DNA from: Ostreibacterium oceani
GTDB taxonomy: Bacteria; Pseudomonadota; Gammaproteobacteria; Cardiobacteriales; Ostreibacteriaceae
Direction: 5' to 3'
Length of the DNA: 64,000 nt
Assembly (NCBI RefSeq): GCF_009362845.1
Contig: NZ_WHNW01000002.1
Location: 1-64,000 of the forward strand
Shown: piece by piece, positions 26,701-35,331 of the stretch
Layout: each line of letters begins with the position of its first letter
Position numbering within the stretch: the first letter of the stretch is position 1
The notes under the pieces: model-generated
Seen by the model: only the letters and a program-made list of their open reading frames with translations
Database searches by the model: none
What the model was told of the DNA's origin: nothing
Position numbers and translations under genes: made by a program

Positions 26701-28011
26701 CGCCACCATGCCATGGATGCACTCACGGTAGCATTTACCCATCACAACCATATTCAATACATCAACAACCTAAATGCCAGGAAAAATGAGTTTCATAAAA
26801 AACACAGTAACATCATTGCCATTGAAAAGGTAATCACTGCAACTAAAAATAACAAGCGCTACTTTATCCCGCCTATGCCCAATTTTAGGCAAGAGGCCCA
26901 AAAGCATATAGAAGGCATTTTGATTTCTTTTAAGACAAAGAACAAGGTAGTCACCAAAAATATTAATAAAATCAAAAAGAAAAAAGGCTATACTGACAAA
27001 ACACAGCTCACACCCAGAGGACAATTGCACAAAGAGACCATCTATGGCAAAAGCAAACGCCCCATGGATAAGCCCACCAAACTTAGCAAGCGATTTACAA
27101 TGCAGCAAGCTCAGCTAATCATCGATGCAGAACAACGCAAGCTGGTGTTGGCGCATATGGCACAATTTGGCAACAATCCAGAAATTGCTTTAGATACTAA
27201 AACGCTTAAAAAACAACCTATTACTTGGAAAGATGAGCCACTGAAAGCGGTGCTTTGCTTTGAAGAGATCTTTACCATCCGCAAAGATATAAGCCCTGAC
27301 TTAACAGTGGACAAAGTGGTTGATGATAAGGTGCGAGCGATTTTGCAGCAGCGCATCAAAGACTATGGTAATGCTAAAGCCGCTTTTTCGGACATAGCGA
27401 AAGACCCAATATGGCTCAATAAAGACAAAGGTATCTCCATCAAACGAGTAACCATTACGGGCGTAAGCAATGCCGAGGCACTGCACACCAAAAAAGACCA
27501 TCTGGGCAATGAGATTCTGGATACTAACGGCAAGCCCATCCCTGTGGACTATGTAAGCACTGGCAACAACCACCATGTGGCCATATACCGCGATGCCGAT
27601 GGCAAGCTGCAAGAGCAGGTAGTGTCTTTTTATGAAGCCGTGGCTCGTGTACAGCAAGATCTTCCCATCATAGACAAAGCCTACAATACCGATTTAGGCT
27701 GGGAGTTTCTGTTCACGATGAAGCAAAATGAAATGTTTATTTTTCCTTCGGAAAAAGACAATTTTAACCCTGCACATATTGATTTGATGGATGTACACAA
27801 TGCGGCACTAATAAGCAAGCATTTGTTTAGGGTGCAGAAAATTGCAACGAAAAATTATTTTTTTAGACACCATCTAGAAACCACTGTTGAGAACCATAAG
27901 GAACTAAATGGAATAGCATATAAATCACAATTGGGTTTGAGCGCAATTGAAGGAATCATAAAGGTTCGGTTGAACCACCTTGGTAAAATTGTTCAAATCG
28001 GAGAATATTAA
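23797..28011 (+). CDS. cas9: Type II-C CRISPR endonuclease Cas9
   Basis: The 1404-residue protein is much longer than compact II-C enzymes of about 1000-1100 residues and like the long Bacteroidetes ones. RuvC-I is LGLDLGTNSIGW with D8. The arginine-rich bridge helix is RGARRNLQRYKLRREN (about 66-83). RuvC-II is EIRVELARD with E716. The HNH site has E798-H799 (DIEHIIP) and N827. RuvC-III is HRHHAMDALTVAF with H971 and D974. All catalytic residues are present, so it should cut both strands. The C-terminus has FRVQKIATKNYFFRHHLE, typical of Bacteroidetes Cas9. An AGAGGA ribosome site precedes the ATG. The gene looks AT-richer than its neighbours by eye, which suits horizontal transfer. It is divergent from tracrRNA and followed by cas1 after 15 bp. 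Confidence 0.97.
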   Translation: MKKILGLDLGTNSIGWAMVGEERDENNKLIDADIIKLGVRVNPLTTDELTDFEKGKPLSTNAERTLKRGARRNLQRYKLRRENLMELLAAANIIKAGIPLTEVGSQSTHQTLQLRAKAARHPIELNELARVLLAINKKRGYKSSRKAQSEDEGMAVDGMAVAKHLYDNQLTPGQYVLELLLKGKKYIPDFYRSDLKAEFDIIWEVQKAFHPEILDDELYKALKDQGQQNTRKRFLAIKGIYTAENKGKREQVKLQAYQWRTDAIQKRVPIAAVAYVLTEINNDTNKSSGYLGKISDRSKILYSDGLTVGEYLYNQIKSNPHTSLKNQVFYRQDYLDEFEQIWETQAKYHPELTPALKEQIRDVVIFYQRKLKSQKGLISHCVFESWEEVRTDKAGNTVYNKSTHQPKMRTVGHRVIPKSSPLFQEFKIWSVLNNLEIKSLKDSNKADLLTEPTTIFEIDESQRDLLFEELNLRGKLTEKQILNLLGISAKEFKTNYPEGLEGNRTNAALFNIYQTIAENEGYGHDWEKKSASEITTELKAIFPEMGIEAGILDFDSNLEGNDFDKQPAYQLWHLLYSVTDDDKVSEEDKITYGNNATALKKKLHLKFGFKPEYTKLLAAITLSDDYGNLSARAIRKIMPFLQNGNRYDEACKLAGYNHSNSLTKEENEKRALKDKLEVLAKNSLRNPVVEKILNQMVNVVNQVIDEYGKPDEIRVELARDLKKSAKERAEDIKFIADNTKANDEVRQIIQKDFGFTPTRNDVIRYKLWLELGKNGYKDIFTNQQIKREQIFSKEIDIEHIIPKALLFDDSFSNKTLAFRQVNLKKSNRTAVDFISDEYGDEGLAQFTARVESLFKNNAITKGKYKKLLMTQDKLPDGFIERDLRNSQYIAKKATAMLQELVRPKVVATTGKITDRLRSDWDLINVMKELNLPKYRELGLTKMQTRRDNGQEQEKEVEIIEGWTKRNDHRHHAMDALTVAFTHHNHIQYINNLNARKNEFHKKHSNIIAIEKVITATKNNKRYFIPPMPNFRQEAQKHIEGILISFKTKNKVVTKNINKIKKKKGYTDKTQLTPRGQLHKETIYGKSKRPMDKPTKLSKRFTMQQAQLIIDAEQRKLVLAHMAQFGNNPEIALDTKTLKKQPITWKDEPLKAVLCFEEIFTIRKDISPDLTVDKVVDDKVRAILQQRIKDYGNAKAAFSDIAKDPIWLNKDKGISIKRVTITGVSNAEALHTKKDHLGNEILDTNGKPIPVDYVSTGNNHHVAIYRDADGKLQEQVVSFYEAVARVQQDLPIIDKAYNTDLGWEFLFTMKQNEMFIFPSEKDNFNPAHIDLMDVHNAALISKHLFRVQKIATKNYFFRHHLETTVENHKELNGIAYKSQLGLSAIEGIIKVRLNHLGKIVQIGEY

Positions 28012-28026
28012 CCGTCTGAAATTCAA

Positions 28027-29267
<1,241 letters not shown>

Positions 29268-29300
29268 AAAAATTTACTTTTGCTGTCTAAAAAAATAAGG

Positions 29301-29334
29301 AAAACCAGACGATTATCATTAATCCTCTGGTTTT
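29301..29334 (-). terminator. Terminator between cas2 and CRISPR array
   Basis: On the minus strand AAAACCAGA-G-GATTA and TAATC-G-TCTGGTTTT pair over 14 bp with a single G/G mismatch and an ATGA loop. The tract CCTTATTTTTTT follows (29300-29289). It is placed to end transcripts leaving the array on the minus strand. On the plus strand the T-run is shorter (TTTTC), so termination of the cas operon is weaker. Confidence 0.75.
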
Positions 29335-29337
29335 CGG

Positions 29338-30020
29338 GTTGCTAATCATAGCAGTTTGAAAGCAATTCACAACTCCGAGGGGGTGGCGAATTTTTTGGCA
29401 TCCGTTGCTAATCATAGCAGTTTGAAAGCAATTCACAACCTCTATCTGATTCTGCCCAGTACCCAGTACGTTGCTAATCATAGCAGTTTGAAAGCAATTC
29501 ACAACAGACAACCGCTTTTGTAGTCACCCCGAAAAGTTGCTAATCATAGCAGTTTGAAAGCAATTCACAACCAGGGCTTTCTGTAAGACAATGGAAGCGG
29601 AGTTGCTAATCATAGCAGTTTGAAAGCAATTCACAACTAAAAAGCTATCTTGGAGACTTGTATAACGGTTGCTAATCATAGCAGTTTGAAAGCAATTCAC
29701 AACGAGTAAATAACAATGTTAAGTAATGAAGATGTTGCTAATCATAGCAGTTTGAAAGCAATTCACAACACGTAACGCTGACATTTGACACATTTAATCG
29801 TTGCTAATCATAGCAGTTTGAAAGCAATTCACAACGTAACGTCCATTACCCTATCAGGCCCTATGGTTGCTAATCATAGCAGTTTGAAAGCAATTCACAA
29901 CTAGTAACGTTGATTTTTTTAGGTTGCCTACGTTGCTAATCATAGCAGTTTGAAAGCAATTCACAACATTTGCCCGTGTTGCTTGATGGGGGGGGTCGGT
30001 TGCTAATCATAGCAGTTTGA
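29338..30020 (-). CRISPR. Type II-C CRISPR array, 10 full repeats plus one truncated, 10 spacers
   Basis: Full 36-bp repeats start at 29338, 29404, 29470, 29536, 29602, 29668, 29734, 29800, 29866 and 29932. On the plus strand each begins GTTGCTAATCATAGC and ends AGCAATTCACAAC, and the copies are identical. A truncated repeat at 29999-30020 keeps 22 bp. Spacers are 30 bp, and the last (29968-29998), containing a G-run, is 31 bp. The tracrRNA anti-repeat shows that crRNA is read from the minus strand, towards cas2. In that direction each repeat carries TTGTGA, a 16-bp gap and TGCTATGAT, a promoter that would start at the spacer's first base. No spacer was matched to a source or to this window. 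Confidence 0.97.
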
Positions 30021-30040
30021 GAATGGATTCCCTATCACAC

Positions 30041-30724
30041 CTATCGCCGTAGCAACTGGATCCAGCGTCCAATATTGAGCACACCAATCATTGCTTGGCT
30101 CACGTACGTCAGGGCACACGCCAGCAGTATTTTGCGTATGGCGCTTATATCCCCGTGACTGACGTAGTCGCCCTGCGTCAAAATCGGCAATGCTTTACCA
30201 AAAGAGGCATCAAATTCAACGGGTAAAGTGACCAAATGAATAATGGTCGAAAAAAACATCGAGGCAACGACCACCACCAGCAATAACCGCGCAAAAACCC
30301 CAGCGCCAGGCACCACCGACAACACAGGAATCGCAATCAGCGCGCCCGTTGCCAGCATTTCGACTAGCCTTGCTTGTTTGGCTAAAAAGGTTCGGGTGGT
30401 GAGGGGTTTGTACCTCGCATGATGCTGTAACGCATGGCCGAATTCATGAGCCGCAGTCGCCACTGCCGTCAGGCTTTTGCCATGATAGACTGGCTCGGTC
30501 AGGCGAATCGTCTTGCTAATCGGGTCATAATGATCGCCTGCCTCGGTTTGTTCTAGCGTGACGTCGGTTAATTCAAAGGCATCAATCAAGTGCTTAGCTA
30601 ATTGCCCACCGCTGCCTGGTAAATCCGCGCGATTTTTGCTGTGTTTGGCCAGCACACGTTTGACCCACCAACTCGGCCCCACCAACAAAGCCAACAACAT
30701 ACCGATTAACAATACCCAAACCAT
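30041..30724 (-). CDS. YugP-type membrane zinc metallopeptidase
   Basis: The 227-residue protein has an N-terminal membrane segment (VWVLLIGMLLALLVG), the zinc motif HEFGHALQHH (HExxH) at about residues 92-101, and further membrane segments (MLATGALIAIPVLSVV, LLLVVVVASMFFSTIIHLV). SGGQLAKHLIDAFELTDV and DHYDPISKTIRLTEPVYHG match the YugP-like neutral zinc peptidase family (Zn_peptidase_2). Its physiological substrate is unknown. Its stop lies only 20 bp from the truncated CRISPR repeat, and no terminator separates them, so its transcript may run into the array. Confidence 0.85.
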   Translation of the reverse strand: MVWVLLIGMLLALLVGPSWWVKRVLAKHSKNRADLPGSGGQLAKHLIDAFELTDVTLEQTEAGDHYDPISKTIRLTEPVYHGKSLTAVATAAHEFGHALQHHARYKPLTTRTFLAKQARLVEMLATGALIAIPVLSVVPGAGVFARLLLVVVVASMFFSTIIHLVTLPVEFDASFGKALPILTQGDYVSHGDISAIRKILLACALTYVSQAMIGVLNIGRWIQLLRR

Positions 30725-30792
30725 ACGAATCCGCTAGGCCAACACAACTTAACGATTATTCATCGCTGACTGTAACTGTTGTAAGTCAAGCA

Positions 30793-31278
30793 TTAACGAC
30801 AGCTACCTGGTAAATATTTTCGATCGATATTGGTTTTGCTCTCGCCGATATAATTCAGCCCGTCAATTTTTTTATCTTTGTCTATATACCCACATTTAAA
30901 AAATATCAAATCATTTGATAAGTCTTCGCTAATTACAGGGTGCAGTGTTAGCATCTTACCTGTCAATATCGGGTCTTTATCATTATAAGTGATATGAATC
31001 ACGCCATCGATAATCTCAACTTGCTTGGTATACGCCCCTTTTAATAAATCAGGAGCCTTTACCCCTGCAGCCACATTGTCTTTTGGAAAATCATGCGTAT
31101 AGCGATAATACTCCGCGATTTTTTGGCGTGCTACCGCAGATACCGTAAGCCCTTCCACTGACCTTGCACGGGTTTCATAACTCAGATAAGCAGGTGTCGA
31201 TACCGCAGCCAATACACCGATAATGGTAGCGACAAAAATAAATTCAAATAGTGTGTATCCCGCTGATTGTTTTTTCAT
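30793..31278 (-). CDS. Type IV pilin-like protein (divergent prepilin)
   Basis: The 161-residue protein starts with a short basic leader MKKQSAG and the prepilin segment YTLFEFIFVATIIGVLAAVS. Cleavage is expected after Gly7, and Glu5 of the mature form is kept although the usual F-TLIE is Y-TLFE. The C-terminal domain has two cysteines (FKCGY, PGSCR), consistent with a pilin D-loop disulfide. It lies 4 bp after the platform-like gene and forms a three-gene cassette with it and the next pilin. It could be a minor or alternative pilin. Confidence 0.8.
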   Translation of the reverse strand: MKKQSAGYTLFEFIFVATIIGVLAAVSTPAYLSYETRARSVEGLTVSAVARQKIAEYYRYTHDFPKDNVAAGVKAPDLLKGAYTKQVEIIDGVIHITYNDKDPILTGKMLTLHPVISEDLSNDLIFFKCGYIDKDKKIDGLNYIGESKTNIDRKYLPGSCR

Positions 31279-31282
31279 TTAA

Positions 31283-32233
31283 TTAACTCGCAATGTCTCC
31301 TAGCTGGAAAATAGGCAGATACATGGCATAAACTGGAATTACTGATAACGCAATAAAAATCAACAAAACAAAGATTGCCATTGTCCCTTCTGCCGCTTTG
31401 GTTTGCTGTAATAACTGACGAATAACGGCCTGTTTACGAAATAAAATTTCATTATCAATTGCACCCATCTCCTCCGCTATCGCCAAAAAAGCCTGCGTAT
31501 TCTGATTGATTTTGATTTTTGGTAGTGCTTTTTGTGCCACCTGTAGGGCTTTTCCCTCGCCAGCAAAGTGACCACAGTGCATATACATCAACAATAAATA
31601 CTGATGATAAGAACGAACAACAGGGTAGTAAAGTGGAATAAGCTTAAAATAACTGGGGATAGGTTTGAGTTGGCTCATATTTTTGCGCAGATGAATAGGC
31701 AATAAAAACGCCAACAGCAGTATAATCAAAAATGCAACCGTTGAAAACCAAAAGTAATGCCCATGAAGCATCCACTGCGTCACGGCGGGCAACTCTGCGC
31801 CAAAATCACCAAAAAAATCCTCAAACACTGGCAAAACTTTTATTCTTGATATCAAAGAAGAACCCACGGAGACAATCACCATCATGGCAAAATACCAATA
31901 CGCAACTGGATTTAGCTTATAAATCTCTGACAAATCCAATCTAGATTGCTCCAACCGATTATATTGTAACACGTACTGATTCAGGCTGATGTTGCCACAT
32001 TTTGCCAGATGGAATAACCCATGCCATAGCCCTAGCCCTTTGCTAGGCAGTTTGTTTATATTCCCAGCTAAAATCATTGATACCATTGACAACGATTTTT
32101 GGTATCGTGGGGCTAAATTCGATTGCAATTTTTCAAGCGTCGCTGGCTTGTCTTCTGCTGCCATAACTGTTCTAGAGACTTCATCTAGCTGCGTTTCGTT
32201 ATGATTAAAATAGTTAAAAAATATCTCTAGCAT
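31283..32233 (-). CDS. Short PilC/GspF-like inner-membrane platform protein
   Basis: The 316-residue protein has the features of a type II secretion F domain: about three membrane segments (WYFAMMVIVSVGSSLI, FWFSTVAFLIILLLAFLL, MAIFVLLIFIALSVIPVYAM), the block VFEDFFGDFGAELPAVTQWML before segment two, and a C-terminal YLPIFQLGD like the YxPIF end of PilC. It is about 90 residues shorter than usual PilC and diverged, and the N-terminal F domain looks incomplete. Flanking pilin genes on both sides suggest a dedicated assembly platform for them. No ATPase, peptidase or secretin gene is nearby. Confidence 0.7.
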   Translation of the reverse strand: MLEIFFNYFNHNETQLDEVSRTVMAAEDKPATLEKLQSNLAPRYQKSLSMVSMILAGNINKLPSKGLGLWHGLFHLAKCGNISLNQYVLQYNRLEQSRLDLSEIYKLNPVAYWYFAMMVIVSVGSSLISRIKVLPVFEDFFGDFGAELPAVTQWMLHGHYFWFSTVAFLIILLLAFLLPIHLRKNMSQLKPIPSYFKLIPLYYPVVRSYHQYLLLMYMHCGHFAGEGKALQVAQKALPKIKINQNTQAFLAIAEEMGAIDNEILFRKQAVIRQLLQQTKAAEGTMAIFVLLIFIALSVIPVYAMYLPIFQLGDIAS

Positions 32234-32273
32234 TTGAATTAGAATTTAAATTTGAATTCGTTATGGATGAGAT

Positions 32274-32756
32274 TCACAATCTACAGTTGATTGGAAGGTA
32301 GGTGTAAGGGATATCCGTTTTATTGCCCGCTGATGCCATCATCCCCTCAGGAATTGTCGCATTACCACATGCCCAAGACAACGGTGTCTTGGGGTAATCA
32401 GGGACATACAGCGGACGGATTGTCAGCGCTTTATCATGAAGCGATTTACTAACCCGTTGGCTTAATTTCACATAAAAAGCACCGTTTTTAACCGTCACAC
32501 TGGCAATTTCGTTACTGATTAGTTTATCTGGAGGCGGCAATCCCGCTGCTTCATTATCAGTGGGGAATTTTCCCATTGCTTTGTAGTATGACTCAATATC
32601 AGGCTGTAACTGTGAAATGAATTTTTCTACATTTTTTATCCTTGCTTCGACAGTCATTTGCAAATAAGCTGGTATGGAAAGAGACGCCAAAATACCTATG
32701 ATAGCAACGACAATCATCAATTCAATCAGGGTAAATCCTTTATTATATTTCTTCAT
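32274..32756 (-). CDS. Type IV major-type pilin (PilA/PilE-like)
   Basis: The 160-residue protein has a canonical prepilin N-terminus: leader MKKYNKG then FTLIELMIVVAIIGILASL, with Gly-1 and Glu5 for PilD processing. The C-terminal globular domain contains a cysteine pair (SWACGN, PINCRL) for the D-loop. It would be the structural pilin of the cassette. The spacing to bamE is 92 bp. Similar layout and length to the second pilin suggest duplication followed by divergence. Confidence 0.88.
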   Translation of the reverse strand: MKKYNKGFTLIELMIVVAIIGILASLSIPAYLQMTVEARIKNVEKFISQLQPDIESYYKAMGKFPTDNEAAGLPPPDKLISNEIASVTVKNGAFYVKLSQRVSKSLHDKALTIRPLYVPDYPKTPLSWACGNATIPEGMMASAGNKTDIPYTYLPINCRL

Positions 32757-32848
32757 TTTTATTCAATTAGTTATTTATTCAACTAGCGTATAGTAGTATT
32801 CATTGCAGACAAACAGGTGACAAAGCAGACACCATCCACCACACCGCA

Positions 32849-33226
32849 TCACTGCCCACGATCGCGCGTGCTATAATCTAATGGTTCGGGGGTAATCTCG
32901 TTAAATTGTTCGGCATCGATTTGGCTTAACAAGCCATTAGTAAAAAATAGCGATACGCGACCTGCTTGCAGTGCTTGCGAGTCGCCATCGCGAAATCGTT
33001 GTACGTAATCCCAGCGGTCTTGATTAAAGAAATCTTGTATCGCGGGCGTGCCGATAGCACGTTGTACCGCATCTTTGGTCATGCCCACACTGAGTCTATC
33101 GAGGTCAGTTTGGGTGATAAAATTACCTTGGTCAATATCGATACGATACGGAATTTTGCCGCACCCTGCGACAGTCAACGAAACCAAAGAAACCAACAAC
33201 GTAAGCACCTGCGAGAATTTTTTCAT
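32849..33226 (-). CDS. bamE: Outer-membrane protein assembly factor BamE
   Basis: The 125-residue lipoprotein has signal peptide and lipobox (SLTVAGC), so it is anchored in the outer membrane after lipidation at Cys22. The SmpA/OmlA domain is clear: LDRLSVGMTKDAVQRAIGTPAI and DRWDYVQRF. BamE stabilises the BAM complex that inserts beta-barrel proteins. It is preceded by a 12-bp tandem array of nearly nine units beginning 25 bp upstream of the start codon, which must lie in or near its promoter. Confidence 0.93.
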   Translation of the reverse strand: MKKFSQVLTLLVSLVSLTVAGCGKIPYRIDIDQGNFITQTDLDRLSVGMTKDAVQRAIGTPAIQDFFNQDRWDYVQRFRDGDSQALQAGRVSLFFTNGLLSQIDAEQFNEITPEPLDYSTRDRGQ

Positions 33227-33250
33227 CTTTTTTAACCAGTTAAATGAGAC

Positions 33251-33357
33251 ATTGAATTAGATATTGAGTTAGGTATTGAGTTAGGTATTGAGTTAGGTAT
33301 TGAGTTAGGTATTGAGTTAGGTATTGAGTTAGGTATTGAATTAGACATTGAGTTAAG
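33251..33357. repeat. 12-bp tandem array upstream of bamE (about 9 units)
   Basis: Units start at 33251 and every 12 bp to 33347. Six central units are identical ATTGAGTTAGGT, flanked by ATTGAATTAGAT and ATTGAATTAGAC variants. The variants sit at the edges and identical copies in the middle, as expected of recent slippage. The array occupies more than half of the 199-bp bamE-recN gap. Confidence 0.95.
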
Positions 33358-33425
33358 CCGTACATTGCGCATTAATTTGTGTCGTGAATTTAAACAAAAA
33401 TTAAGCACGTCAACGCTCCATTGCG

Positions 33426-35186
33426 TTAGGGTTTAAATTGTAACGCATTTTGACGCAAATGTTGCGCATGCTCCAAAGTTTTTTCATCCATCGCGATACC
33501 ACCGCTCATGCGCGCCAGCTCGGCGATTTTTTGCGCCTCGTCTAAATAGGCAAAATGCGTGGTGGTCATTGCGTCATTTACTTGCTTACTAATCAGGATA
33601 TGGTTATCCGCATAGGCGGCCACCTGCGCCAAGTGCGTCACACACAAAATCTGATTATACTGGGCGAGCGTTTTTAGCAATCGCCCAACGACCTCGGCTG
33701 TCGCGCCGCCAATCCCGCTATCGACCTCGTCAAAAATCAGCGTCGCATCGGTTTTTTGTGAAACACTGGCAACCTGAATGGCTAGGCTAATGCGAGACAA
33801 CTCACCACCTGATGCAATCTTATGCAGTGGTTTCGCAGCTTGCCCAGGGTTAGGGGCAAACATAAACAACACGTTATCCACGCCCGATGCCGTCGCGCGC
33901 GTCGCCGATATCGTAATATCAAACACCGCATTCACGAGGTTTAGCTCGTCCAACCGCGCATTAACCTGCTGTGCCAATTGTTTCGCTGCGAGCTGGCGGC
34001 TGTCACTGAGTGCTTGGGCGGCTTGTCTATACTGTTTTTCAGCTTCAGCAATCTGTTTGTCAATGTCCTGTAATTGCAAAAGGCTTTGGGTCAGTGCATC
34101 GCGCTCATCGGCGATGGCTTGGGTCAAATCCAACAAGGCATCGGGGCTGGTGTGGTGCTTTCTCGCGAGTTGGTGCAAGGCTGACATACGCGACTCAACC
34201 TCAGCCAGCTGCGCGGGGTCTAATTCGATACGGTTGATATAATGCGCTAATGCGCTATTGGCTTCATCGGCGTAAATCCTCGTTTGCGCGATAAAGTCGG
34301 CGATTTCCTGCGCGTCATCATCAGTGGCTTGTAATTTATCACACAGCGTATTCGCTCGTTGTAATACCGCTAACAACCCCTCGCCTTCGCCTTCGAAGTG
34401 CTGCTGTAGCTGCTGGCTCAGGTCTAGTCTTGCGCTTGCGCTTGCCAATTGTTTTTGCTGACTTTCTAGGGCTTCGAATTCATCGGGCTGCAAATTAAGC
34501 GCCGTTAATTCGTCTAATTGATAATCCAGTAGGTTTTTTTTATCAATCAAGCTTTGGTCATTGTCTTGGAGCTGTGTTTTCCGTTTTTCTAATTGTTGCC
34601 ACGTCGCATAGGCAGTTTGCGTCTGGGTCAATAAATCGTGATGCACTGCAAACCCGTCTAATAACTGGCGTTGCTGTTCTGGTGCAGTGAGAGATTGATG
34701 GGCGTGCTGACCATGAATATCAACCAATAATTCACCCAAGTGCTTGGTCATTCCGACAGTCACGGGAATGCCATTGATATAACATTGCGATTTACCGTTA
34801 CGGTTTAACGTACGGCGCAGGTGGCAAACGCTATCGACCGAAGCCGCACCGCCTAGCAATTCATCGCCTAGCAATTCATCGCCTAGCAATTCATCGCCTA
34901 GCAATTCATCGCCCAGCAATTCATCATCTAATAACTCATGGGCTAATAACCACTGGTAGGCAGCGCTACTAGGCGATAAAGTCAGGCTGGCTTGGATATC
35001 AGCGCGTGTTGCGCCATGGCGAATCCACGTCGCGTCAGCCCGATCACCTAGTTGTAAGCCCAATGCATCAATCAATATCGATTTCCCTGCACCCGTCTCG
35101 CCTGACAAGACATTTAACCCAGGCGCAAAGGTAACGGTTTGCTCGTCAACAATGGCGAAATTTTTTAGAAATAGTTGCGATAACAT
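33426..35186 (-). CDS. recN: DNA repair ATPase RecN
   Basis: The 586-residue SMC-like protein has Walker A GETGAGKS at residues 29-36, long coiled-coil arms (about 165-370), and a C-terminal head with IASGGELSRISLA (signature) and TLIFDEVDSGIGGATAEVVG (Walker B). RecN acts in recombinational repair of double-strand breaks. It is about 30 residues longer than E. coli RecN, and the excess is a DELLG repeat at about 84-112 inserted in the first lobe before VCHLRRTLNRNGKSQCY. A 13-bp tandem array lies just upstream of its start. Confidence 0.94.
   Translation of the reverse strand: MLSQLFLKNFAIVDEQTVTFAPGLNVLSGETGAGKSILIDALGLQLGDRADATWIRHGATRADIQASLTLSPSSAAYQWLLAHELLDDELLGDELLGDELLGDELLGDELLGGAASVDSVCHLRRTLNRNGKSQCYINGIPVTVGMTKHLGELLVDIHGQHAHQSLTAPEQQRQLLDGFAVHHDLLTQTQTAYATWQQLEKRKTQLQDNDQSLIDKKNLLDYQLDELTALNLQPDEFEALESQQKQLASASARLDLSQQLQQHFEGEGEGLLAVLQRANTLCDKLQATDDDAQEIADFIAQTRIYADEANSALAHYINRIELDPAQLAEVESRMSALHQLARKHHTSPDALLDLTQAIADERDALTQSLLQLQDIDKQIAEAEKQYRQAAQALSDSRQLAAKQLAQQVNARLDELNLVNAVFDITISATRATASGVDNVLFMFAPNPGQAAKPLHKIASGGELSRISLAIQVASVSQKTDATLIFDEVDSGIGGATAEVVGRLLKTLAQYNQILCVTHLAQVAAYADNHILISKQVNDAMTTTHFAYLDEAQKIAELARMSGGIAMDEKTLEHAQHLRQNALQFKP
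34851..34925 (-). repeat. 15-bp in-frame tandem repeat within recN (5 units)
   Basis: Units of GCCTAGCAATTCATC (plus strand) start at 34851, 34866, 34881, 34896 and 34911, followed by a degenerate sixth. They encode the DELLG pentapeptide on the minus strand. Four units are identical. Confidence 0.95.
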
Positions 35187-35218
35187 CTTATATTAACTCA
35201 TTTTTAACGACAAAACTG

Positions 35219-35281
35219 CTTACCCTAACTACTTACCCTAACTACTTACCCTAACTACTTACCCTAACTACTTACCCTAAC
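35219..35281. repeat. 13-bp tandem array between nadK and recN (about 5 units)
   Basis: Units of CTTACCCTAACTA repeat from 35219 with a period of 13, beginning 32 bp upstream of the recN start codon. The period is not a multiple of three, in contrast to the arrays inside genes. It sits where a recN promoter is expected, so copy number could alter promoter spacing. Confidence 0.93.
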
Positions 35282-35331
35282 TGCTCAAACGCTAAATCCC
35301 AAATACTGCCGACTATCGGTTCAGTATTTTA

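Noticed and set aside
29268-29300. AT-rich stretch after cas2 as a CRISPR leader
   Set aside because: It lies downstream of the array in crRNA orientation and is occupied by the terminator tail. It could still be the integration side, but the sequence does not show this.
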